From positions 1 through 45,872 of the forward strand of contig JASBVS010000025.1 in the NCBI GenBank assembly GCA_029960955.1: 45,872 nucleotides of DNA. The letters are read 5' to 3'. This document shows positions 9,182 to 19,491 of this stretch, in pieces. The notes beneath the pieces are model-generated. The model was not told the origin of the DNA. It searched no databases and was given only the letters and a program-made list of their open reading frames with translations. The DNA is from Bacillota bacterium. Its GTDB lineage: Bacteria; Bacillota; Sulfobacillia; JAIMAT01. A program made the translations under genes and the position numbers. The stretch's first letter is position 1, and each line of letters begins with the position of its first letter.

Positions 9182-10438
9182 ATGCGCAGCCCCGTCGTCG
9201 CCCGGCACGTCCCGCTCCACGTCACCTCCGAGATCGGCCGGCTGAAGGCGGTCCTCCTCCACCGCCCCGGGCGGGAGATCGAGAACCTGACCCCGGAGCT
9301 GATGCGCCGCCTGCTCTTCGACGACATCCCCTACCTGCCGCCCATGCAGGAGGAGCACGACTTCTTCGCCGGCGTCCTGCGCGACCGGGGCGTGGAGGTG
9401 CTCTACCTCGAGCGGTTGGCGGCGGAGGCGCTGGCCGACGCCGCCGTGCGCGAGAGCTTCGTCACCCGCCTGCTGGCCGAGAGCCAGGAGAACGTCTACG
9501 ACTCCTTCGACCGCCTGCGGGAGTACCTGCTGGCGCTTCCGCCGGAGGAGACGGTGGAGCGCGTCATCGCCGGCGTCCGCAAGGAAGAGATCCGGAAGGA
9601 GAAGATCCATCTCCACGAGCGGATGTCCGACACCTACCCCTTCTACCTCGACCCCATGCCCAACCTGCTCTTCACGCGCGACCCGGCCGCCGTCATCGGC
9701 GACGGCGTCGCCATCCACCGGCTGCGCTACGAAGCCCGGCGGCGCGAGTCGCTCCTCATCGACCTGGTGATCCGCCACCACCCGGCCTTCCGCGACGCGC
9801 GGGTGCCGCTCTGGTTCGAACGCTCCGAGCGCTTCCCGCTGGAGGGCGGCGACGTCCACGTCCTCGGCCCGGAGACGGTGGCGGTGGGGATGGGCGAGCG
9901 GACGGCGCCCCAGGCGGTCGAGCGGCTGACGCAGCGGCTCTTCGCGGGCGACTCCGGAGTGCGCCGCGTGGTGGCGGTGGAGATCCCGAAGGCGCGGGCC
10001 TCCATGCACCTCGACACGGTCTTCGCCATGGTGGACCGCGACAAGTTCGCCGTCCACGCGGGCGTGATCGGCGACGGGCGCCATCTGCGCCACTTCCTCC
10101 TCACGCCCGGCGAGCGGCCGGGCCGGATCGCCATCGAGGAGCGGAGCGACTTCGCCGCCACCCTCTCCGAGGTGCTCGGCATCGAGCGGCCGATCCTCAT
10201 CCCCTGCGGCGGGGGGGATGCCATCGTCTCGGCGCGCGAGCAGTGGAACGAGGGGTCGAACATGCTCACCCTGGCGCCCGGCGTCGTCGTGGCCTACGAC
10301 CGCAACCGCGTCTCCAACGAGCTCCTGCGCCGGCACGGCGTCGAGGTGGTCGAGATCCCCAGCGCGGAGCTGTCGCGGGGGCGCGGCGGACCGCGCTGCA
10401 TGAGCATGCCGCTGGCGCGGGAGGAGCCGGGCCCGTGA
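9182..10438 (+). CDS. arcA: Arginine deiminase
   Basis: Hydrolyses arginine to citrulline and ammonia, the first step of the ATP-yielding arginine deiminase pathway in the cytosol. The protein is 418 residues. Conserved regions include LKAVLLHRPGREIENLTPE near the N-terminus, the LFTRDPAAVIG loop, EGGDVHVLG, the MHLDTVFAMVD segment and the C-terminal nucleophile Cys406 in GGPRCMSMPL. An in-frame TTG at 9143 exists, but the ATG at 9182 follows GGGAAGGGAG and matches usual family starts. It heads an arcA-arcB-arcC order, but both downstream genes are broken here, so the enzyme may now act alone if the breaks are real. Confidence 0.95.
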   Translation: MRSPVVARHVPLHVTSEIGRLKAVLLHRPGREIENLTPELMRRLLFDDIPYLPPMQEEHDFFAGVLRDRGVEVLYLERLAAEALADAAVRESFVTRLLAESQENVYDSFDRLREYLLALPPEETVERVIAGVRKEEIRKEKIHLHERMSDTYPFYLDPMPNLLFTRDPAAVIGDGVAIHRLRYEARRRESLLIDLVIRHHPAFRDARVPLWFERSERFPLEGGDVHVLGPETVAVGMGERTAPQAVERLTQRLFAGDSGVRRVVAVEIPKARASMHLDTVFAMVDRDKFAVHAGVIGDGRHLRHFLLTPGERPGRIAIEERSDFAATLSEVLGIERPILIPCGGGDAIVSAREQWNEGSNMLTLAPGVVVAYDRNRVSNELLRRHGVEVVEIPSAELSRGRGGPRCMSMPLAREEPGP

Positions 10439-10505
10439 GCGACGGCGCGGGGAGGCGGCCGCAGGGGTGGAGAAGGCAAGAGCGAGAACGCAGGAGGCGG
10501 GACGG

Positions 10506-11681
10506 ATGGCACGGAACCTGAAGGGACGCTCGCTGGTGTCGCTCCAGGACTGGTCGCGCGAGGAGATCGACCTCCTTCTGGACGTGGCCCGCCAGGTGAA
10601 GGCGGAGCGGCGGGCCGGGGTGGTGCGGCGCCGCTTCGAGGGGAAGTCGCTGGCGCTCATCTTCGAGAAGCGGTCGACGCGGACGCGCTCCGGACCGTGG
10701 GAGGTCTACGGGGGCCTGATGCTGGGTGCCACCGTCCTCCTCTTCGAGGGCGTGCCGGACCATCCGGCGCCGGACCGGCTCTGGAAACTGGCGGAGAGGC
10801 ACCGCCTCACCCACCTGGGCGTCTCGCCCACCGCCGTGCGGGCGCTGATGACGGCCGGCGACGGCTGGGCCCGCGGCCGCGACCTCTCCAGCCTGCGCGC
10901 CTTCGGCTCCACCGGCGAGCCCTGGAACCCCGAGCCGTGGCGCTGGCTCTTCGAGGTGGTGGGGGGAGGGCGCATCCCCATCCTCAACTACTCCGGGGGT
11001 ACCGAGATCGCCGGGGGGATCCTGGGGTGCTTCCTCTCGGAGCCGATCAAGCCGTGCGCCTTCCACGGGCCGCTCCCCGGCATGGCGGCCGACGTGGTGG
11101 ACGAGGAGGGGCGGCCGCTCCGCGGCGAGCCGGGCGAGCTGGTGCTGCGCGCTCCGTGGGTGGGGCAGACGCGCGGCTTCTGGGGCGACCCGGAGCGGTA
11201 CCTGGAGACGTACTGGTCGCGCTGGCCCGGCCTCTGGGTGCACGGCGACCTGGCGGTGATCGACGCCGACGGCTTCTGGGCCATCCAGGGGCGCTCGGAC
11301 GACACGCTGAAGGTGGGGGGCAAGCGCGTCGGTCCGGCGGAGATCGAGTCGGCGCTGGTGGAACACCCGGCGGTGGCCGAGGCGGTGGCGGTCGGCCTGC
11401 CGCACCCGGTGAAGGGCGAGGTGCCGGTCTGCTACGTGGTCCTGCGCCCGGACGCCGAGGCGGGGCCGGGGCTGGCCGAGGAGCTGAAGGAGTGGGTGGC
11501 GGCGCGGCTGGGCAGGCCGCTCCGCCCGGAGGAAGTCCGCTTCACCCGCGAGATCCCGCGCACCCGGAACGGCAAGCTGCTGCGGCGGCTGGTGCGGCGG
11601 CTGCGCCTGGGCGAGGAACTGGGCGACACCAGCTCGCTGGAGAACCCCTCGGCCGTGGAGGCGATCCGGGAGGCCACGTAA
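10506..11681 (+). CDS. In-frame chimera: N-terminus of ornithine carbamoyltransferase joined to C-terminal part of an acyl-CoA synthetase
   Basis: Residues 1 to about 62 are the start of a catabolic ornithine carbamoyltransferase (arcB), ending in EKRSTRTRS, the carbamoyl-phosphate-binding loop. From about residue 63 (position 10,692) the protein becomes the C-terminal two-thirds of an AMP-forming acyl/acetyl-CoA synthetase: GPWEVYGG, LGVSPTAVRALM, FGSTGEPWNPE, YSGGTEIAGG, GDLAVIDADGFW, GRSDDTLKVGGKRVGPAEIE, and the catalytic-lysine motif PRTRNGKLLRR. The ornithine-binding half of OTC and the P-loop N-terminus of the synthetase are both missing, so neither activity is expected. The ATG follows GGAGGCGGGACGG. 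The frame is open across the join, which could be a real deletion/insertion or an assembly join. Confidence 0.88.
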   Translation: MARNLKGRSLVSLQDWSREEIDLLLDVARQVKAERRAGVVRRRFEGKSLALIFEKRSTRTRSGPWEVYGGLMLGATVLLFEGVPDHPAPDRLWKLAERHRLTHLGVSPTAVRALMTAGDGWARGRDLSSLRAFGSTGEPWNPEPWRWLFEVVGGGRIPILNYSGGTEIAGGILGCFLSEPIKPCAFHGPLPGMAADVVDEEGRPLRGEPGELVLRAPWVGQTRGFWGDPERYLETYWSRWPGLWVHGDLAVIDADGFWAIQGRSDDTLKVGGKRVGPAEIESALVEHPAVAEAVAVGLPHPVKGEVPVCYVVLRPDAEAGPGLAEELKEWVAARLGRPLRPEEVRFTREIPRTRNGKLLRRLVRRLRLGEELGDTSSLENPSAVEAIREAT

Positions 11682-11697
11682 GCGGAGCCCGCAGGGC

Positions 11698-11737
11698 GGC
11701 GCCGGCGAGGGGGGAGGGATGCCCTGCCGCCGGCGCC
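11698..11737. terminator. Hairpin between convergent genes
   Basis: GGCGCCGGC at 11698-11706 pairs perfectly with GCCGGCGCC at 11729-11737, with a 22-nt loop. It lies between the convergent synthetase and amidase ends and lacks a strong T-run, so it is a possible bidirectional terminator only. Confidence 0.45.
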
Positions 11738-11744
11738 GTCGCCT

Positions 11745-13112
<1,368 letters not shown>

Positions 13113-13213
13113 GGCGTCCAGGAGTTCGCTCGCCGACAGCTCCGCCAGGGGATCCCGGGCGCGCAGCGCCGGCCCGCCGTTGCGGGGCCGAGTCGCAGGG
13201 CTTCATCGGCTAC

Positions 13214-13912
13214 ATGCTGGTCCAGGCGCTCCAGCAGGAGCTGGGCCCGGGGCAGCCGGTGGCCGCCCTGGTCACGCGGGCGGTGGTGCGGGCCGACGAT
13301 CCTTCCTTCCGGCGGCCGAGCAAGCCGATCGGGCCCTTCTACGGCGAGGAGGAGGCGGCGCGGCTGGCGGTGGAGCGGGGCTACCGCCTCAAGGAAGACG
13401 CGGGGCGGGGCTGGCGCCGGGTGGTTCCCTCGCCGGAGCCGCAGCGGATCGTGGAGCGCGAGGCGATCCGCGCCTTGGTGGAGGCGGGGGTGCTGGTGGT
13501 GGCCGCGGGCGGCGGCGGCGTCCCGGTGGTGGAGCGACCGGGTCCGGACGGCCGCCTCGTCTACGAGGGGGTGGAGGCCGTCGTCGACAAGGACCTGGGC
13601 GCCCAGCGGCTGGCCGTCGACGTGGGCGCCGACCGGCTGGTCATCCTGACCGACGTGCCCCAGGCCTTCCTCCACTACCGGCGGCCGGACGCGCGGCCGC
13701 TGGGGCGGGTGGCGCTCTCGGAGGCGCGCCGCTACCTGGAGGCGGGCGAGTTCGCCGAAGGAAGCATGGGGCCGAAGGTGCGGGCGGCGGTCCGCTTCGT
13801 CGCCGCCGGCGGCCGGGAGGCCGTCATCGCCTCGCTCGCCGACGCGGAGCAGGCGCTGGCGGGCGAGGCGGGGACGCACATCCTGCCGGACGCCGCGCCG
13901 GCCCGCGCCTAG
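13214..13912 (+). CDS. arcC: Carbamate kinase, 5'-truncated
   Basis: Carbamate kinase makes ATP and carbamate from carbamoyl phosphate and ADP, the last step of the arginine deiminase pathway. This remnant holds 232 residues from an internal ATG. In-frame codons from 13,181 also match the family (CGAESQGFIGYM), so similarity starts abruptly there. Present are KPIGPFYGEEEA, VVAAGGGGVPVV, DKDLGAQRLAVDVGADRLVILTDV and EGSMGPKVRAAVRFV. The first 75-80 residues, with the GGNA and THGNGPQ motifs of the active site, are missing, so the fragment should be inactive. It is the distal half of an arc operon split by the synthetase/amidase segment. Confidence 0.87.
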   Translation: MLVQALQQELGPGQPVAALVTRAVVRADDPSFRRPSKPIGPFYGEEEAARLAVERGYRLKEDAGRGWRRVVPSPEPQRIVEREAIRALVEAGVLVVAAGGGGVPVVERPGPDGRLVYEGVEAVVDKDLGAQRLAVDVGADRLVILTDVPQAFLHYRRPDARPLGRVALSEARRYLEAGEFAEGSMGPKVRAAVRFVAAGGREAVIASLADAEQALAGEAGTHILPDAAPARA

Positions 13913-13919
13913 GTCGCCG

Positions 13920-13954
13920 GGAGGCCCTCCGCCCGGGACTCGGCCCGGGCCTCC
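13920..13954. terminator. Hairpin between arcC remnant and asnB
   Basis: GGAGGCCC (13920-13927) pairs with GGGCCTCC (13947-13954) in the short gap between these convergent genes. There is no T-run, so terminator function is inferred from position. Confidence 0.4.
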
Positions 13955-13956
13955 GC

Positions 13957-16602
13957 CTAGGCCTCCGCGGAACTCCCGCCCAGGCGGTGGAGCCAGGCGA
14001 GGGGCGTCCGCTGGCTGCCCTGCCCCAGCGGGTTGTCCCGGAAGAGCGAGACGACCAGCGAGGGATCGACGCCGGCGCTGGCGCCCAGCACCTGGACGCC
14101 GATGTCGTTGGCGTCCACCACCGCCACCCCCACGCGCACGCCGTAACGCGTCGCGATCCAGCCGGCCAGCTCCTCGGCCACCCGGCCGGGCTCGGCCGGC
14201 GGCAGCTTGGCGTGGCCGTTGTACGGGGGGATGGTGCCGGGGGTGGGACCGTCGATGGCCGAGACCCGGCCTCCCGCCACCCGGTAGAAGAGCCCCCGCG
14301 CGCCCACCAGGCGGCCGGCGCCGCCAAGGGCCGCGGCGAGGAGGATGCGGGGCGCGCCGGCGGTCCGCAGCGCCAGCTCCATGGTGGCCGGGATGCCCAG
14401 GCCGATGCCGGAGGCGGTCCGGCGGACGAAGCGCGAGAGCCAGACGGCCAGCCGGGAGGGGCGGATGCTCTCCACCGGGAAGGAGCGCCCCTGGCTGATG
14501 GCCACCACCTTCTCGCTGAGGGCGAGCAGGTCGCCGTCCGCCAGCGGGGGCGCGGCGGCCTCCAGCGCCTCCGCGAGCACTTCCTCCAGCCGGTCGCCGG
14601 CCCGCACCAGGCGCGTGGCCAGCGGCACCCGCGCCCAGACGCCGCCGTCCACCGGGGAGAAGGCCAGGAGCTGGCGGCCGGCGTGCGGGCGGTAGCGCTC
14701 CAGGAGCTCCAGCGCCGCCTCGGCCGCGGGCGGCTCGAGGCGGCGGGCGGCCTCGCGGTCGCCGAGGGCGAAGGGGTCCGAGGGCGCGGCGGGCGGGCTC
14801 TCCGGGTCGATGAACGTGCGCAGCCAGAGCTCCAGGTTGATGGCCCGCCAGAAGAAGAAGGAGTCCTCCAGCCGCCCCTCGCAGGCGGCGGCGAAGGCGT
14901 CGGCCACCGCCGGCCCGTCCCACCAGGGGCGGGAGCGGAAGGAAGGCGAGCGCAGGAGGCTCTGGATCGCCGCCCGGCGCGCCTTCAGCCAGCGCATCTC
15001 GGGCGTGGTGAAGCCGACCTTCCAGCGGCGCAGCCGGATCCGCTCGGGCAGGACGCCCTTCATCGCCCGGCGGAAGATGGCCCGGCTCCAGCCGCGGTCG
15101 ATGATCGCCTCCGGCGGCAGCCGGAGGACGTACTCCACCAGCTCCTGGTCGAGGAAAGGCAGACGGGACTCCACGGAGTGGGCCATGGAGTTGCGGTCCT
15201 CGTAGCGGAGCAGCGAGGGCAGGCTGAAGACGGTCAGGTCCTCCAGGAGCCGGCGCTTCAGGTCGTCCTGGGTCGGGAGCAGGCGCGGCGGGCGCACCCG
15301 CGCCAGGAACTCCGGCCGCAGCAGCCGCCGCACCGGGACGGCGCGCCGCCGCTGCGCCAGGCGCCGGCGAACCAGCGGCGCCAGCACGTCCCGCGCCGCC
15401 CAGGCCTCCCGCAGCAGCCGGCCCCAGCGCCGCTCGCGCAGGAGCTGCCTCAGGTAGACGAAGTGGTAGGGCACGTAGCCGGCCAGCAGCTCGTCGCCGC
15501 CCTGGCCGTCCAGGGTGACGCGGACGTGCTCGGCCGCCAGGCGCATGACGCACCACTGGGCGTAGGGCCCCGTGCTGACGGTCGGCTCCTCCTGGTGCCA
15601 GACCAGCTCGCCCAGCTCTTCCACGAAGCGCGCGGAGTCCGGGCGGACGGCGTGCCCCTCGGCGTCCACGGTCGCCAGCACCTCGTCGATGTAGGCCCGC
15701 TCGTCGATGGGGTCGCCGTCGAAGAGGGCGGAGAAGGTCTTCAGCCAGCCGCCCAGCGAGGCTGCGTCGGGCGCGCCCCGCCGCAGGAGGCGCTCCTCCA
15801 TGCAGACCACGGAGCTGGAGTCGAGGCCGCCGGAGAGGCAGGTGCCCACCGGCACGTCGGCCACCAGCCGCCGTTCCACCGAGCGCTCGAAGAGCTCCAG
15901 GAAGCGCCGGGGGTCCGGGTCCGCGTCGCTTCCTGGGCGCGGTGCCCAGTACCGTTCGACGCGGACGCCGCCGCGCTCGACGACCGCGCGGTGGGCGGCC
16001 GGGAGCCGGTGGACGCCGGCGAAGAAGGTCCCCTCGTCGTGCTCGTGGAGCCCGTGCACCAGGTACTCGTAGACGTGCTGCTCGTCCGGGCGGCGCTCCA
16101 CCTCGGGGTTCCGGAGGAGCGCCTTGATCTCCGAGGCGAAGAGGAGGCGACCGGCCGCCTCGGTCCAGTAGAGCGGCTTGATGCCGAAGTGGTCGCGCGC
16201 CAGCACCAGCCGCGGCTCCTCGCCGCGCAGGTCGAGGATGGCCACCGCCCACATCCCGTTGAAGCGGAGGAAGCAATCCTCCCCCCACGCCTCGTACCCG
16301 TGGACGATCACCTCCGTGTCGGAGGCGGTGCGGAAGCGGTGGCCGGCGGCGGCCAGCTCGGCGCGCAGCTCGCGGAAGTTGTAGATCTCGCCGTTGTAGG
16401 CGACCTGGACGCGGCCGTCCTCGTTGCCCATGGGCTGGTGGCCGCCGGCGAGGTCGATGATGGAGAGGCGGCGGAAGCCGAGGCTGGCGGCCGGCGACTC
16501 GAAGAAGCCCTCGTCGTCGGGACCGCGGTGACGGAGCACCTCGGTCATCGCCTCGAGCCGGCGCCGGTCGGGCGCGCCCCAGAAACCCGCGATTCCGCAC
16601 AT
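13957..16602 (-). CDS. asnB: Asparagine synthetase (glutamine-hydrolysing) fused to CofE-like glutamate ligase domain
   Basis: 881 residues, about 250 longer than typical AsnB. Residues 1 to about 230 are the class II glutamine amidotransferase domain with nucleophile Cys2 (MCGIAGFWG), RRLSIIDLAGGHQPM and YNGEIYNFRELR. Residues from about 255 to 620 are the synthetase domain with PPi-loop SGGLDSSSV, LDGQGGDELLAGY, RYEDRNSMAHSVESRLPFLD and RWKVGFTTPEMRW. After a linker, about residues 650-875 match the CofE / F420-0:glutamyl ligase family: DGDLLALSEKVVAISQGR, the VVDANDIGVQVLGAS segment and a DNPLGQGSQRTPL end. No other F420 gene is seen. A combined amide/gamma-glutamyl ligation function is inference. 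The start ATG is the canonical MCG. It is divergent from marR. Confidence 0.9.
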   Translation of the reverse strand: MCGIAGFWGAPDRRRLEAMTEVLRHRGPDDEGFFESPAASLGFRRLSIIDLAGGHQPMGNEDGRVQVAYNGEIYNFRELRAELAAAGHRFRTASDTEVIVHGYEAWGEDCFLRFNGMWAVAILDLRGEEPRLVLARDHFGIKPLYWTEAAGRLLFASEIKALLRNPEVERRPDEQHVYEYLVHGLHEHDEGTFFAGVHRLPAAHRAVVERGGVRVERYWAPRPGSDADPDPRRFLELFERSVERRLVADVPVGTCLSGGLDSSSVVCMEERLLRRGAPDAASLGGWLKTFSALFDGDPIDERAYIDEVLATVDAEGHAVRPDSARFVEELGELVWHQEEPTVSTGPYAQWCVMRLAAEHVRVTLDGQGGDELLAGYVPYHFVYLRQLLRERRWGRLLREAWAARDVLAPLVRRRLAQRRRAVPVRRLLRPEFLARVRPPRLLPTQDDLKRRLLEDLTVFSLPSLLRYEDRNSMAHSVESRLPFLDQELVEYVLRLPPEAIIDRGWSRAIFRRAMKGVLPERIRLRRWKVGFTTPEMRWLKARRAAIQSLLRSPSFRSRPWWDGPAVADAFAAACEGRLEDSFFFWRAINLELWLRTFIDPESPPAAPSDPFALGDREAARRLEPPAAEAALELLERYRPHAGRQLLAFSPVDGGVWARVPLATRLVRAGDRLEEVLAEALEAAAPPLADGDLLALSEKVVAISQGRSFPVESIRPSRLAVWLSRFVRRTASGIGLGIPATMELALRTAGAPRILLAAALGGAGRLVGARGLFYRVAGGRVSAIDGPTPGTIPPYNGHAKLPPAEPGRVAEELAGWIATRYGVRVGVAVVDANDIGVQVLGASAGVDPSLVVSLFRDNPLGQGSQRTPLAWLHRLGGSSAEA

Positions 16603-16728
16603 GATGGATCCCCGGCCTTCCCTGTCCGCGGCGTGGGAACCTGCCGAAGGGCGACAGGACGTCCACCATTATGCCACGCTCCCCGCGCCCCAGGCGGGGC
16701 GCGGCAGGCGCCCGACCGCGGAGACGTG

Positions 16729-16758
16729 TTTGCGTTTTCGAACGTTTCGGCATAGGCT
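16729..16758 (+). promoter_or_regulatory. Weak promoter candidate for the marR operon
   Basis: TTTGCG (16729-16734) and TAGGCT (16753-16758) have 18 bp spacing in the AT-richest part of the asnB-marR gap. The spacer holds a TTCGAA core flanked by CGTT and ACG, a possible repressor site. Match quality is low. Confidence 0.25.
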
Positions 16759-16820
16759 ATGGAGTCGTCGACGGGGCGACGCCAGCCGCGGTGCCGCGCT
16801 CCGGGCGAGGGGGGCGAGCG

Positions 16821-17390
16821 ATGAGCCGGCGTGCGGGGGGCACGGGCTCCTGGAAGAATCTTTCGACCGCGCAGGGCCGCAGCGAGGCGAACGAGGAGCG
16901 GCGCCACCGCGTCCTTCGGAGCCTGGGAGAGCTGCGCAGGCTGGCGGTCATCGCCCAGGGGGCGGACGCGCGGCGCTGGCTGGAGCTGGAGCTCACCATG
17001 GGCCAGCTGAAAGGGCTCTTCGCCCTCGCGCAGGGAGGGCCCATGCCGGTAGGGCGCCTGGCCGAGGTGCTGGGCGTCAGCGAGCCCACGGCCAGCGCGC
17101 TCGTCGACCGGCTGGCCCGCCTGGGTCTCGTCCGGCGGGAGGAGGACAACCGCGATCGGCGCCGCACGCTCGTCTCGCTCAGCCCGCGCGGCGAGGGGCA
17201 GGTGGCCGCGCTCCGCCACGGAGGCGAGCAGTTGCTCGAGCGCGCGCTGGTGCGCCTGGAGGACGGCGAGCTGGAGGCGCTGGCGCACGGGTTGGAGGCG
17301 CTGGCGCGGGCGCTGGAGGCCGAGGTGGCGGAGGCGGCTTCGACCGGCAACGTGTCAGGAAGGACGGGTGATCAGGTTGGCGACCGTTGA
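16821..17390 (+). CDS. MarR family transcriptional regulator
   Basis: Winged-helix DNA-binding protein of 189 residues, probably the local repressor of the exporter that follows and overlaps it. Family features are ELTMGQLKGLFALAQGGPMPVGRLAEVLGVSEPTASALVDRLARLGLVRREEDNRDRRRTLVSLSPRG read as helix-turn-helix plus wing (about residues 55-125), ending in the typical D-x-R-D/R-R wing. The ATG at 16821 follows GGGGGCGAGCG; a longer frame from 16671 would add 50 unrelated residues. MarR-type regulators often answer to substrates of an adjacent exporter, which is inferred here from context. Confidence 0.9.
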   Translation: MSRRAGGTGSWKNLSTAQGRSEANEERRHRVLRSLGELRRLAVIAQGADARRWLELELTMGQLKGLFALAQGGPMPVGRLAEVLGVSEPTASALVDRLARLGLVRREEDNRDRRRTLVSLSPRGEGQVAALRHGGEQLLERALVRLEDGELEALAHGLEALARALEAEVAEAASTGNVSGRTGDQVGDR

Positions 17391-19491
17391 TCGAACGCGG
17401 GGAGGCCGCGCGCCAGGCGGTGGCGAGGCCCGGATCGCGGAGGGCCAGAGCCTGCGCAGCTCCTTGAGCCGCGAGCGCCTGGTGCTGGTTGTGGCGGCGG
17501 CCATGCTGGGGATGCTCCTGTCCGCGATCGATCAGACGGTGGTCGGGACCGCGATGCCCCGCATCATCGCGGAGCTGAACGGACTGGAGCACTACTCCTG
17601 GGTCTTCACGGCCTACATGCTGGCCTCGACGGCGACGGTGCCGCTCTACGGCAAGCTGTCGGACGTCTACGGACGGAGGCCTTTCTTCCTCCTGGGCCTC
17701 TTCCTCTTCGTCGCCGGCTCGGCGCTCTCGGGGCAGAGCCACAGCATGACCGAACTGATCCTCTTCCGGGGCGTGCAGGGCCTGGGAGCGGGTGCCATGA
17801 TGCCCATCGTCATCTCCATCATCGGCGACGTCTTCCCGCCGGCCGAGCGGGGGCGCTGGCAGGGGCTGATGATGGCGGTCTTCGGCTTGGCCACCATCGT
17901 CGGGCCGTCGCTGGGCGGCTGGATCACCGACCACTGGACCTGGCGCTGGGTCTTCTACGTCAACCTGCCGGTGGGGATCGTGGCGATGGTGGTGGGTGGC
18001 GCCGCGCTGCCTCCCATGGGCGCGCGCTGGCAACACCGGATCGACTATCCCGGGGCGGCGGCGCTGATCGCGGCGGCCGTGCCGATGCTGCTCGGCTTCA
18101 GCTGGGCGGGGACGGAGTACGCCTGGGGCTCGGTCCAGATCCTCTCGCTCTTCGCGGTTTCCGCGGTCATGTGGCTGGTCTTCTTCCTGGTCGAGTCGCG
18201 GGCCGCCGAGCCGATCATCAGCCCGTCGCTCTTCCGGAACAGCATCTTCACGATCTCGGTGCTGGCCACCTTCCTGGTGGCGGGCGGCCTCTTCGGAGGC
18301 GTCATGTACCTGCCGCTCTTCATGCAGGGCGTGATCGGGGACACGGCGACGAACTCGGGGGCGCTGCTGACGCCCATGATGCTGGGCTTCATGGCTTCCA
18401 GCGTCATCGGCGGCCAGCTGCTCTCGCGCACCGGCCGGTACAAGCTCATCGCGCTGGCGGGCTTCGTGGTGGCGGCGGTGGGGATGTACCTGAACGCGCG
18501 GCTGGACGTGCACGCCACCAACGGCGAGGTCATCCGCAACATGATCGTCATGGGCCTCGGTCTGGGCGTGCAGATGAGCCTCTTCACCATCGTGGTGCAG
18601 AACGCCTTCCCCTTCCGGCGCCTGGGCGAGGTGACCGCCAGCCTGCAGTTCTTCCGCTCCATCGGCGGCACCATCGGCGTCGCCGTGCTGGGCACGCTGA
18701 TGACCAACCGCTTCCAGACGGAGATCCAGAGCCGGATCCCCGCCGTGCTCAGCCACCTGGTCCCGGCCGGGAAGCTGGCGGCGCTGGAGAATCCGCAGGC
18801 GCTGCTGGCGCCGCAGGCGACGGCGGAGATGCAGAGGGCCTTCGCCCAGTTCGGCCCGCAGGGCCAGCTCCTCTTCCGCCAGCTGATGCTGGCCATCCGG
18901 CAGAGCCTGGCGCTCTCCATCACGGAGCTCTTCGCGGTGGGCGCCGCGGCGCTGGCGGGCGGCTTCCTGGTGACGCTCTTCCTGAAGGAGATCCCGCTCC
19001 GCCGCTCCCACGAACCGGCCGAGCCGGCCGGCGCGGCGCCGGGCGCCGGGGAAGGAGCGGGGGAGGCGGCCGGGGGCGGCGAGGAGGCGGGCCTGCGGCG
19101 CGCGCGGCTCCTGCTGGGCTCGCTCCTGACCGTGCTGGCGGGCGTCGCCCTCCGCCCCGGGGCGGATCGCGGGCTCCTCCAGGCGCTGGCCGCGCTGGAG
19201 CAGCGGCCCGCCGGCGGAAGCGCGGCGGGCGCCGCGGAGGACCCGCCGGACCCGGATCCGGAGGAAGCCGGGCGCCGCGTGGCCCGGGAGCTGCTCCTGC
19301 CCGCCGCCCGTGCGCTGCTGGAACCGTGGCTGGCGGCGGCTGACGGACCGCAGGTGACCACCGGGGAGACGGAGGAAGCAGGCGGGGGGCGGGGAGCCCT
19401 CCGCGAGGGGAGGGAGAACGGATGGAACGCGGACGCCCCGGCGTCGGGAAAGATCTTTGGGGGATCGGCGCCAGTCTGGCGGCGCTCCTAG
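17368..19491 (+). CDS. DHA2 (EmrB/QacA) family multidrug MFS exporter
   Basis: Proton-driven exporter with about 14 membrane helices in residues 30-545, then a long charged C-terminal tail (about 160 residues) not typical of the family. Family signatures are LSAIDQTVVGTAMPRII in helix 1, the motif A-like GKLSDVYGRRPFFLLG, FRGVQGLGAGAMMPIVISII, the motif C-like GLATIVGPSLGGWI and WRWVFYVNLPVGI. The GTG start at 17368 lies inside marR and follows GGAAGGACGG, so translation is probably coupled. Substrate unknown. The tail overlaps the next gene by 70 bp. Confidence 0.92.
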   Translation: MIRLATVDRTRGGRAPGGGEARIAEGQSLRSSLSRERLVLVVAAAMLGMLLSAIDQTVVGTAMPRIIAELNGLEHYSWVFTAYMLASTATVPLYGKLSDVYGRRPFFLLGLFLFVAGSALSGQSHSMTELILFRGVQGLGAGAMMPIVISIIGDVFPPAERGRWQGLMMAVFGLATIVGPSLGGWITDHWTWRWVFYVNLPVGIVAMVVGGAALPPMGARWQHRIDYPGAAALIAAAVPMLLGFSWAGTEYAWGSVQILSLFAVSAVMWLVFFLVESRAAEPIISPSLFRNSIFTISVLATFLVAGGLFGGVMYLPLFMQGVIGDTATNSGALLTPMMLGFMASSVIGGQLLSRTGRYKLIALAGFVVAAVGMYLNARLDVHATNGEVIRNMIVMGLGLGVQMSLFTIVVQNAFPFRRLGEVTASLQFFRSIGGTIGVAVLGTLMTNRFQTEIQSRIPAVLSHLVPAGKLAALENPQALLAPQATAEMQRAFAQFGPQGQLLFRQLMLAIRQSLALSITELFAVGAAALAGGFLVTLFLKEIPLRRSHEPAEPAGAAPGAGEGAGEAAGGGEEAGLRRARLLLGSLLTVLAGVALRPGADRGLLQALAALEQRPAGGSAAGAAEDPPDPDPEEAGRRVARELLLPAARALLEPWLAAADGPQVTTGETEEAGGGRGALREGRENGWNADAPASGKIFGGSAPVWRRS

